In this document: one piece after another, positions 43,579 through 53,300 of the stretch
How positions within the stretch are numbered: the first letter of the stretch is position 1
Layout: every line of letters begins with the position of its first letter
Assembly: GCF_006065315.1 (NCBI RefSeq)
Contig: NZ_CP040749.1
Location: forward strand, 806,001-870,000
DNA from: Aureibaculum algae
GTDB lineage: Bacteria; Bacteroidota; Bacteroidia; Flavobacteriales; Flavobacteriaceae
Length of the DNA stretch: 64,000 nt
Direction of reading: 5' to 3'
Notes under the pieces: model-generated
Seen by the model: the letters and a program-made list of their open reading frames with translations, nothing else
What the model was told of the DNA's origin: nothing
Databases searched by the model: none
Made by a program: the position numbers and the translations under genes

Positions 43579-44334
43579 CTATTCAATTTGGAAAATTATG
43601 GGTAATGTATATTTTACAGGAACTGCTTTTTTACGTTGTTTACCTGGGGTCATTTCTGGTAACTTTTCTATGACTCGTAAAGCTTCTTTCTCTAAGCTTT
43701 TATGGGGTGCTCTAATTTGAATATCAGTTACTAATCCATTTTTACCAATAGTAAATTGAGCATAAATTTTTTGTTTACCAGATAAGTTCAATCCCTCAGC
43801 AATACTTGCATCAAACGTTCTATTTACAAATTTGGTCATTTGCTTGGTAAAACAAGCTTTCGCCTCTTCGTTTTTCAAGTTTTCACATCCAGGGAATATA
43901 GGAGCTTCTTCTAAAATTGTAAACGGAATAGGTTCTTCAAGAATAGGTCCTTCTTCGACTATCTCGACAATATCACTAATATTTAATTTTTTTGGATTCT
44001 CGTTACTATCAGGTAACTCTAAAATTTCAGGAGTTTTTGTGTCATCAGGAACTACGTTAATATCAATAAGCGGAGCCTTTTTGGGTACTAACTTTTCTCG
44101 TGGCTCTTGGTTTCTTTCAATTATAATGTCGGGTGGAGCAGAAAAAACATATGTTGTGCCTTCTTCATGAACTACATTATCTAAAACAAATACGGTTTTG
44201 GTTGACGTGTACTCTAAAGAAAGATAAACAATCAATAATGCTAATACCAAGCCTAGCTGCATAAAAAGAGCTGAACTGCGGTAGAATTTCTCGGTTGGTG
44301 GTTGATTTTTTTGGGTTTGTTTTGAAAAATTCAT
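43579..44334 (-). CDS. TonB-family energy transducer 1
   Basis: This 251-residue inner-membrane protein has one N-terminal helix (~28-43, LFMQLGLVLALLIVYLSL). A moderately charged, Pro-containing periplasmic stretch follows, then PIPFTILEEAPIFPGCENLK with a second Cys 10 residues on, and a TonB C-terminal domain (FTIGKNGLVTDIQIRAPHKS, then VKYTLPIIFQIE). TonB couples the ExbBD proton flow to outer-membrane receptors such as SusC. It differs from its two upstream neighbours in lacking the run of seven prolines. It is the last of three tandem tonB genes and ends in a strong terminator. Confidence 0.9.
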   Translation of the reverse strand: MNFSKQTQKNQPPTEKFYRSSALFMQLGLVLALLIVYLSLEYTSTKTVFVLDNVVHEEGTTYVFSAPPDIIIERNQEPREKLVPKKAPLIDINVVPDDTKTPEILELPDSNENPKKLNISDIVEIVEEGPILEEPIPFTILEEAPIFPGCENLKNEEAKACFTKQMTKFVNRTFDASIAEGLNLSGKQKIYAQFTIGKNGLVTDIQIRAPHKSLEKEALRVIEKLPEMTPGKQRKKAVPVKYTLPIIFQIE

Positions 44335-44413
44335 AATGGTATGTTTAAAGTGTTAAAACTATGTTAACATCAATAAACATACCAAGATTGAAATTATGCA
44401 ACTAACGTATGGT

Positions 44414-45145
44414 TTATATTCTTACTTCTAAAGTAATAGGTAATGTATATTTAACCCCTACAGGAATACCACGTTGTTTTGCAGGTATCATTTTAGGTAA
44501 AGAATTTACAACTCTAATGGCCTCTTTTTCTAATCTTGCATGAGGACCTCTTGCTTGTACTTTGCTTATATTTCCGTTACGATCTATACTGAAGAGTACA
44601 ATTACTCTTTTTTTACCAGCTTCTAATCCTAGTTCGTTCGTAAGGTTGGTGTCGAAATTTTTACCAACATGACCCATTATTTTTTCCTGTAAACATTTTT
44701 TTAATGCAGCTTTATTGCCTTTACATCCAGGGAAAATTGGAGCATCTTCAATAATAGCAAAAGGAACATCGTCTAAAACTACTTCTTCTTCAACAACTTC
44801 TTCAACCTGATCTATATCAACAACTTCAACTTTATCGTCTTGATCAATCTCTGTTGACTCAAGCATTGTTTCTTCAACTTCTGCTTCATCGGTAACTACT
44901 TCAATAACTTCAGGTGCGGGTGGAGGTGGTGGAGGTGGTTTTATTTGTTCAATTCTTTCTGTTATAGGTATGTCTTCTACAATTTGTTCTTCTATAATAA
45001 GACCTGCAAGGTCTGATACCGATCTTTCATATACCCTGTGTTGTATGGAAACATATACAATGAGTAAAGAAAGTGCTAAACCTAATTGTAAAAATAACCC
45101 ACTGTAATTTTCTAATTTGGCTTTGGGATTCTTTTTAACTTCCAT
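44414..45145 (-). CDS. TonB-family energy transducer 2
   Basis: This 243-residue protein has an N-terminal membrane helix (~18-34, GLFLQLGLALSLLIVYVSI). Next comes ITERIEQIKPPPPPPPAPEV, a seven-proline run bridging the periplasm, a strongly acidic linker (many Glu, Asp and Val), FAIIEDAPIFPGCKGNK with second Cys, and the TonB C-terminal domain (VLFSIDRNGNISKVQARGPH, ending YTLPITLEVRI). It is about 65% like transducer 3 by eye, so both arose by duplication. It lies 79 bp upstream of transducer 1. A 409-bp gap with a terminator separates it from transducer 3, so it probably has its own promoter. Confidence 0.92.
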   Translation of the reverse strand: MEVKKNPKAKLENYSGLFLQLGLALSLLIVYVSIQHRVYERSVSDLAGLIIEEQIVEDIPITERIEQIKPPPPPPPAPEVIEVVTDEAEVEETMLESTEIDQDDKVEVVDIDQVEEVVEEEVVLDDVPFAIIEDAPIFPGCKGNKAALKKCLQEKIMGHVGKNFDTNLTNELGLEAGKKRVIVLFSIDRNGNISKVQARGPHARLEKEAIRVVNSLPKMIPAKQRGIPVGVKYTLPITLEVRI

Positions 45146-45554
45146 AATATAAATATTTAAGTTTAATACTAATTTTTAAGTGGATATGATTATCTACTTC
45201 TTTTTAACAGTACTAAGGTCTTAATTCTAGAGTAAAAAAAGAATGATAAATATCATATTGGATATTAAAATTCAGTTTGGTTAAATATTTATAAGAAAAT
45301 CCAAAAGAAACAAGATATAACAATGTTTTAGGGAATTCTTTGAAGAAAATTTTGAAATATACACATTACAATGAATATGTTATTTTTATTTTTTTAACAA
45401 TTAAGATGGTGTTTTTGCGAATTATTCAATAATAGTAGTTAAAAAATGCTAAAATGAATTTAAAATTTGACTAAATTGAACTTTTAATAATTAAAAAAAG
45501 GACTATCTTTTAAAAGATAGTCCTTTTTTAATGAATATTTTTTAGTTGTATTTA
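45146..45554. other. Intergenic region between tonB 2 and tonB 3, 409 bp
   Basis: No credible gene. It contains the terminator of tonB 3 (45493-45530) and must hold the promoter of tonB 2, but no TAnnTTTG element is convincing on the minus strand. The rest is AT-rich sequence without recognisable structure. Confidence 0.6.
45493..45530. terminator. Terminator after tonB 3
   Basis: A perfect 38-base palindrome (arms 45493-45511 and 45512-45530), A-rich at one end and T-rich at the other, with core GGACTATC / GATAGTCC. It is 25 bp after the tonB 3 stop on the minus strand. Confidence 0.88.
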
Positions 45555-46274
45555 TTACTCTACCAATAAAGTAATTGGAAGTGTGTATTTTACACCCACT
45601 GGTCTACCACGTTGTTTTCCAGGAATCATTTTAGGTAATGAATTCACTACACTAATTCCTTCTTTTTCTAATCTAGCATGAGGTCCTCTTGCTCTAACAT
45701 CAACAATATTACCGCTTTTATCTATTTTAAAAACAACATATACTTTCTTTTTACCTGGATCTAAACCTAAATCTCCAGCTAAGCTTGTATTAAATTTTCT
45801 ACCCACATGTTTTTCAATAGATTTTTGAAGACATGCTTTTAGTTCAGCCTTACTTCCTTTACAACCTGGGAAAATCGGAGCATCTTCAATAATAGCGAAA
45901 GGAACATCTTCAGCGACTTCTTCAGCCTCAACAACTTCAACTATTTCTTCTACTTCAACAACTTCATTTTCGTCAGTTTCCGTTGATTCTAACATGGTTT
46001 CTTCCACTTCTTTTTCATCTTCAACAACTTCAATAACTTCAGGAGCTGGTGGAGGTGGTGGTGGCGGTTTTATTTGTTCTATACGTTCCGTGATTGGAAT
46101 GTCTTCTTCTACTTCTTCACCCATGTTAAGAACACCTAAATCGTCGATCTCTCTTTCAAACGTTTTATATTCTATACCTACATAAACAATAAGTAATGCT
46201 AATACCAGACCTAACTGTACAAACAGCTTGCTGTAATTTTCTAAATTTGCTTTTGGGCTTTTTTTAGTTTCCAT
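45555..46274 (-). CDS. TonB-family energy transducer 3
   Basis: This 239-residue TonB has an N-terminal membrane helix (~18-34), then ITERIEQIKPPPPPPPAPEV, an acidic linker (EVVEVEEIVEVVEAEEVAED), FAIIEDAPIFPGCKGSK with a second Cys 9 residues later, and a TonB C-terminal domain ending VKYTLPITLLVE. It is the first of the three tandem transducers and follows vanZ on the same strand after 63 bp. Its own terminator separates it from tonB 2, so dosage and control of the copies can differ. Which receptors it serves cannot be told from the sequence. Confidence 0.92.
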   Translation of the reverse strand: METKKSPKANLENYSKLFVQLGLVLALLIVYVGIEYKTFEREIDDLGVLNMGEEVEEDIPITERIEQIKPPPPPPPAPEVIEVVEDEKEVEETMLESTETDENEVVEVEEIVEVVEAEEVAEDVPFAIIEDAPIFPGCKGSKAELKACLQKSIEKHVGRKFNTSLAGDLGLDPGKKKVYVVFKIDKSGNIVDVRARGPHARLEKEGISVVNSLPKMIPGKQRGRPVGVKYTLPITLLVE

Positions 46275-46337
46275 TGATAGATAGTGTTAATTTCTTTGCT
46301 AATTTAATAAATAAATTTACTTATACAAGAATTATTT

Positions 46338-46715
46338 TTAATTCTCTCGTTTTATAAACCACAGATAAGACACCAAATATGCCAAAATCACACCAGAAGC
46401 ATTTGCAACTTCATCATGCCAGTCAGCAGTGCGATATGTGGTTAAAGTTCCCTGAAGTACTTCAAGAACCATGCCGAAAATAATAAGTAATGCAACAATA
46501 TGAAGCCATCTTTTAAAACGTGACCTAAAAGCATAAAGCCAACTTACTCCTAAAGTAAAATAGGCTATAAAGTGTCCGTACTTATCAGAATTACTAACAT
46601 TTATCTTAGCTACCCCTTTTAGAGATATTAGACTTAGAAGGGTAACTAAAAGGGTTATAAAAATGGCAACGGCTAACGCGTTACGCTCCAATAACTTCTT
46701 TATATGCTTCAGCAT
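46338..46715 (-). CDS. VanZ-family membrane protein
   Basis: This 125-residue protein has four hydrophobic helices (about 13-32, 45-62, 69-86 and 103-120) and the VanZ-type features [20 protein letters not shown] and [24 protein letters not shown]; DKxxHF and the RxxDxxDxxxNxxG-like block are conserved. The function is not established in this phylum. The ATG at 46715 lies 35 nt inside the end of gcvH, so the genes overlap and are translationally coupled. The gcvH-vanZ-tonB order following sprA is, as far as I recall, common in Flavobacteriaceae. Confidence 0.83.
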   Translation of the reverse strand: MLKHIKKLLERNALAVAIFITLLVTLLSLISLKGVAKINVSNSDKYGHFIAYFTLGVSWLYAFRSRFKRWLHIVALLIIFGMVLEVLQGTLTTYRTADWHDEVANASGVILAYLVSYLWFIKREN

Positions 46716-47061
46716 CTAATAAATTATCAATCTGCGAAGAGTCGCTAATTTTAAGTTTAATCATCCATCCATCTCCATAAGGATCTGAATTTACACTTTC
46801 AGGGCTGTCCTCTAAGTCTTCATTAAATTCAATGACTTCACCAGACAAAGGCATAAATAAATCTGATACCGTTTTTACAGCTTCAACAGAACCAAAAACT
46901 TCGTCTTTATCAACAGTTTCATCTAGTGTGTCAACATCAACATAAACAATGTCGCCTAATTCGCTTTGTGCGAAATCAGTGATACCAACGGTGGCAATGT
47001 CACCATCAATTTTAACCCACTCGTGGTCTTTAGTGTATTTTAATTCTGCAGGAATATTCAT
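46681..47061 (-). CDS. gcvH: Glycine cleavage system H protein
   Basis: This 126-residue lipoyl-carrier protein shuttles the aminomethyl group between the P, T and L proteins of glycine cleavage. It has [35 protein letters not shown] and then [21 protein letters not shown], in which the lysine of VEAVKTVSD is lipoylated. The fit is full length. A good promoter is 23 bp upstream (47084-47113). The other gcv genes are not in this window. The last 35 nt overlap vanZ. Confidence 0.96.
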   Translation of the reverse strand: MNIPAELKYTKDHEWVKIDGDIATVGITDFAQSELGDIVYVDVDTLDETVDKDEVFGSVEAVKTVSDLFMPLSGEVIEFNEDLEDSPESVNSDPYGDGWMIKLKISDSSQIDNLLDAEAYKEVIGA

Positions 47062-47083
47062 ATAATATATATTAATTAGAAAA

Positions 47084-47113
47084 CAAAGTTAGTAAATAAA
47101 TAGGGTATCCAAA
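47084..47113 (-). promoter_or_regulatory. Promoter of gcvH
   Basis: On the minus strand: TTTG (47113-47110), 18-bp spacer, TAACTTTG (47091-47084), a full Bacteroidota -33/-7 pair, 23 bp before the gcvH ATG. This is among the best promoters in the window. Confidence 0.65.
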
Positions 47114-47314
47114 AATCATTTGTTTAGTAAAATTATATCAAAAAGATTTACATTTTTTTTAGGATTAAATATTTAACCTTATAAATGATGATAAATTGTA
47201 TAATTTTTTATTTTGTATAATGATAAGAAGAAGATAACTTAAAATGGAAAGTGCTTAATAATTATAGTGCTTTATTTAATTTTTTATGACTTTTAATTAC
47301 GTTTAGTCTTGTTA

Positions 47315-50300
47315 TTAGTTTCCAATAGTGTAGCGAATTTGTATGCCAGCACTAACAGATTTTCTTGGGAAAGTAGTTGAAATTAAAAAACGTGAACTAT
47401 TCTGGTCATAATAAAATGAGGCTAATAAATTTTTATTTAACGCATAATCAGCTTTAAATTTAAATGAAAGTAAGCGTTGTCCTCCTGTAACTTGATTGTT
47501 TAAAACATCGATAGAACGAATAGTAGTAGAATTATTACGGATACTAACATCTCCTGACAAGGTTATATCACCTTTAAAACTAGTAATTGAATTACCTGTT
47601 CTCATTTTTAGTTTCACATCTTTTAAACGGTACCCCAAACCTAAGACATATTCTTTTCCTCTTATCTCAGTGATGGTGTTGTTGCTCACATTTAGGTTCA
47701 ATGTTTTGTCCTGTTTAAGTTCTGCTCTAACTGAGAAAGAGTTTTTCATACGCATATCCACTTTTATTAATGGATTGAACTCTTCAACTAAGTTTATACC
47801 AGAAAATATTTTTTCAGGTCTATAGTTTCCATTATCATCTAATTCTGAATACTTGTTTGTATCATTACGTAAAAGATTATTATTAAATCCTATAACTTGA
47901 TAGCTTGAATTATATTCATGCTCAACGATAAAACTTCTAAAGCGTTTTTTGAACCATTTGAATTTCATGAATCCTTTATAGCTCAATCTCCAATTTGGAA
48001 TAGGAATATCTCTAAAAGCACTTAGTTTGACTTTACGTGCATCTCGACCGGAATAGGTGGCTAAGAATGCAGGAATCAATACTTGCTGGCTGTTTTCGCC
48101 AAAGCCCGCAGCATTTGCACCAGATTGCTGTGCCAATCGTTGTTGAATTATAGCCCTGTTCGCTTTAAATTCATCGAAAGTAGCATCGCCATCACCATCA
48201 AAAGCTTTACCTAACATAAAATGACTGATACTAAAGTTACCAACTTCATTAAACGGTTGATCTGTTAGCTCACCATTTATAACATCTATTTGCTGCGATT
48301 TGTTACTCGTATATATTTTATTTGCGGATAGTTCTATGTTAAAATCTTTAAAAGGTCTAACATCAGCGTTAATATCTAGTTTGCTTAAATGTGTATTGGT
48401 AAATGTTTTACTGTAATAAGGGTCAGCTATACGTCCGCCAGCAGTTGAAGTATCTCTTGACACTAACCATGCATTAGCGGCAGCTAAGTCTTTTATGTCA
48501 CTTTGGCTACCAAATACAAAACCAAAAGTAGGAGCGAGGCTACCATTATATCTATCTCTACCTAGAAAACCTATTTCAGGTGTATAGCCTGGTAAAACGG
48601 TACCATTTTGTTCTGAATATGCAATTCTTATTTTCTTAACAGAAGTAACCACGTCTACAAGTCCTTGAAGAGCTTTTTGCCCTCCAGTTGTATTTTTAGT
48701 GTTGATAACCTTTCTTCTAGTTCTTGGAGCAGCTATTTTCTTTGTGGTAGAATCTCGCTTTTTAGAGTTTTTAACTCTTTTAGGTCTCTTCGTTTTTTTC
48801 TTAGCTAAATCTAGTAGACCTGTTCTTTTATATAACTTGGTCATGTCTAAATCTGCAGAAAAAGTATGTGTATTGGCATTTTGAACCGTATTCCCTATTT
48901 CATCTACATATTCTTGTGCAGACGCTTGCCAATCAAAATCAGCGGTATAACTATAGGTCCCATTTAAAAAGTCGAACCAAGAAATTTTACTTAATGGTAT
49001 TTTATAAGTAGCGTCTAAGGTTTGATGGTATTGATTTGGTCTTCCTATACTAAAGAAATTATCAAATAAGCGGTCTGTAAGTACTTCTTGTGTGTCTTCA
49101 TCTTTTAAATCATTAATATAACTAGTGGCCGCTCTAAAGCTAAATTGTAAAGATTTGGTAAGGTCATAAGCAATATTATAGTCCCAATCAAATAGAAATC
49201 TTCTTTGTGTAAACTCTATAGGGTCAAATCCAGATACCAGAGCTCTTGAGGCTTGTTGATTGTAGCTTCTTATGATATTTGAATTTACAGAGATTGAGGT
49301 AGGAAGCGGATTTAAATTAAAATCTTTAACAAATTTGAAAAGGCTATTTTTTTCTAAATATTGTGAATTTTTAAAAGGTTCAAATTCTATTGGCTTAAAT
49401 GCATAATTATAATTGGCTGCAGCTCTCACATTTTGATCTAAGAATTTTTCTACTACATAATCTTTATGGTAAGTGTCATTATATGCATATGAAACGGATA
49501 AGTTTTCAACATCATAAAAACGAGTTTTCTTTTCAGGATTTGTGCGTTCTTTTCTTACATTAATAAGATTTAAACTTCTACGTTTAGTATAATCTCTTGA
49601 GCTTTCAGCTTCCGCATCATTCTTACTGAAACGAACATCTTGATATTTCTGATTCCACTTTGGATCTGCAAATTCTTCACCATAGCTCACATTTAATGGA
49701 ATTTTAATTCCTGCAGATTTAGGTAATAATTGGCCTACGTTAATATTACTGATAACGTCGTATTGTTTTGAATCTTCTTGACTTCGTTCATTTACTGTTT
49801 GCTCGAGTGAACCAAAGCCTTGAGAGTTAGCCCTACCTGAAACCGAAAAGTCTGCAAAATCTGCAAAATTGGCATCAGCATTTACAACAGCTGCCCAACC
49901 GCCTTCATTATCATAATCAGTAACCCGTAATTCATTAAACCACAATTCTGCACTTTTAGACATGTTAGATCTGTTTTTTAGACCTATCATTATGGTTTTA
50001 ATATTTCCTAAATTCGGATTTCCTTTCATACGTAACCTAGCATCAGGCTCCGCAGTTTCACTAGGGTACACATCTGTTACTGAAGTAGATGTTGATACCC
50101 GCTCAATTTTTAATTGTCCAAACGCTTTTAAGTCAGCTATTAAATCATTTTCTTCTGGCCAAATTTCTTCATCAAAACTAGCACCAAAAGGTGTTATTTT
50201 TAAAGGTAGTTCATATTGATAATAGTTATCATCGGTGTCACTACCCATTCTAATGATCGCTACAATGTCATCATCGTTAAGGCCTAATTGTCCTGCAATG

Positions 50301-53300
50301 GCTTCTGCATGGACAAACATTTTTAACGTATTAAACATTCTCATGTCAAACTGAGTATTTTTATAAACAGCTCTTGTTTCGCCAGGTAGTAAGTCGTTTA
50401 TTCTGATTAATAACGACTGTTCGTTTTGTTCTTGCAACGTGGTTGTACCTTGTAAACGCTCACGTTCTAAGCCCGGAGGTAAAACATATGGAATAGGTGT
50501 TTTTCCTTCGTTTTCCTGAACATTGACTACACCTACTTCAAAGTTTCTATTTTCCGCTTCAGTTAATTCTTGAGGAGGGTCAATAGCATCATCTAAGGTT
50601 TTAGTATATCTTCTCCAGTCACCACGAACCAATTCTAGTTCTCCAAAACGTAAAACAACAGGTACTTTAAATTTTGTTAAGAACATCCTCATAAAGCGAA
50701 TGGAATTAAAATCTGAAATATTACCTACAGTTTCGTCTGGTGTAGTTATTGGGATTCTAAACTGATACCACTTCGTTTGCTGTTGCGTACCATCAGCCAA
50801 AGTAACTGCTACAATTTTTTCATCTACAATATTATTTTGACCAACGATAAAGTTAGATGGATCTATATTTACCTTGTATTGAAAATAGCCTTCAACCGTA
50901 CTCATGGTCTGATCTTTATTAATGTCTTCAATATCAGGAAAAGAACTTGCAGCCGTTGGGTAAGATTCTGTTGAGTTATTTATAGTAGGTGAGTTGCCTT
51001 GTGTTTTATTGAAATTTCTATAACGTGTTATTATGGATGCATCTGAAGCATCTAAATCGCTACCTCTAAAAAAGTTATAGTTATCATTAGCAGGGTCAGG
51101 GCCAAATTGTGTTCCAAAACGATTAGCTTCTTCATCGTCCTTTAATCCATCTAAACCTAAATCTTGATTAGGTCTTTCATTATCCTTTTCTGTAAAAGCA
51201 TAGATTAATGATTGTTTTATAGGAATGTCTGACCAAGCAGTTTCGTCAACATTGGCTCCAATATTAGGCTTGGCAATTTTAACGCCATCTTCAGGTAAAC
51301 CATTTTCATACATTCTTCGGTTATCTGTTAAAATATCTTCAGAAATATTACCTAAATTGAAATACAACTCTCCACCAAAGTCACCTGCATTTACATTTGT
51401 AGGTCCTCCTTCTTCAGGCTTAATGGAATAGTTCTCGTAAGGATCCATTAACCAAAATTGAATATATTCTACATTGGCTTGTTGAAAATCTGTGGTGTTT
51501 AATGATCGCATAATACCTGCCCAACGGTTTTCAGGATCTGTAAATTTTCCGTTGAGTACATTTTGAGTATCGAAATTATAAGAGCCACGCTCTTCAGGGA
51601 AATACGCTAAATCTAATGTATTTACAATATTTGATTGTGTAATATCTAAGTCTAACTCAGGGAATAGTTCATTATAGCCTACTTGACGAACTTCTGCTCT
51701 TGACAGCTCAGATTCATCAATGTTACTTGGCTTTAATGAGTTACCATAAAACAATCTATCAATGGTGTACCATGATAGTTGTGATCTTTTTTTACCATAT
51801 TTTAATTGATCTGTATCAGCATCATTATAAAATTGCAAATCAGGTGAATTCTGATTTTGAGGTACACTGGCTAAAAACCACTGTCTGTAAGAACTAATAT
51901 CCAATGGAATTTGTGAAGCTTCAAAGTCATCTATATAGGATGCATTTTCGCCTTCAATACCCCCATTTTTATTTGTAGCGGTACCTGGCATTAAATAAGC
52001 CGCATCTGCACGAATAGAAAAATTTGAAGTAACATCAGTATCAATATTGGGTAATTTATTTACCCACTTTGTAAATTGAGGGACTTCGGTTTGATAGCTT
52101 AAATTAAATCCAGCAAGTGTATTGTTTACAGATTCTTGACCAAATTGCATTTTACCATAAGGTCTTTCACTCATATTAATAAGCGTACCACCTATTGCAA
52201 AATTTTCTGAAAAAACATGTTGTATGTCAACTCCTAAATAACTACGCTGTTGTTGATTAAATCCGTTATTATTTTCTACTGATACATTAATAGGTGCATT
52301 AGAAGCAGTTAAATTCGGATTGATAATTTGAACAGAACCTGAAATGTAGTCTACTACATAATCAACGCCTTCTAGCAACTCTCTTCCTCCTGAAGTAACG
52401 GTAACAGAACCTTTTGTTACGTTAAAGGCACCTAAAGGAATTCCTCTGTCATTTTCTGTTTTAAAATAACCTTTAATAACATATTTATCCTTGTATTGAA
52501 AATCATTTTGAGCTTGTGACTTCGTTCTATCATACAATTCTGTAAACACATATTGGTTGTCGGCAGCGTCAGTTAATATTTCGCCTAACTCACCAGGGTT
52601 ATTAGCGTTAGAAGTATTACTGTTTCCAAAAGGTTCTACAGTTGGAAAAATAACATACCCATCTTGAGAATTTATAGTAAGACTTTCTATAAAATCAAAT
52701 AAACCATCACCATTAGGAACTGGGTCATTTGATTGATCTAAACGGTCAAGTCTTGTTAAGTTTAGTAATGTTTTATCATTTACACCTGGAGTAGTTGCAT
52801 GCTGTAATATATTTAAAGGAACACCTTCTTCATCATCTTGATACATTAATTCAAGTCTAAATCCGTCTGCGTTTAATTGATATGCACCTGGTAATGCATA
52901 AACATTTTTCATCATTAAATCCCACATCGGTATTGTGGTATTCACAATTTCACTACGCAATAATTTTACCACTAAATTGGCTGGAGCAGTAACACCATCG
53001 GTAGAAAGTTCACCAACACGGAAAACATTTTCACCTGCTACACTACTGTCTGAATATTCAAAAGCTACAGCTAATATTTCACTATCAGCCAATCTTCTGT
53101 TTAACGTAATATATCCGAGTTGCGGATCTAGTGTGAAATCTATACCTAGAACTAACTTTCTAGCATTTTCTAAAATGGTATAATCGGTTCCTTGTTGATA
53201 GCCAGCTAAAGTAGAACTTACGGTTGAAATATCTCTAATACCTCCATTAGGTGTTAAAAAATTAATAATACTGTTGGCATCATTGGAAGGGTCTTTTTTA

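Noticed and set aside
47220..47290. Repeated AGTGCTT elements after sprA as a terminator
   Set aside because: They are direct, not inverted, repeats and do not form a hairpin.
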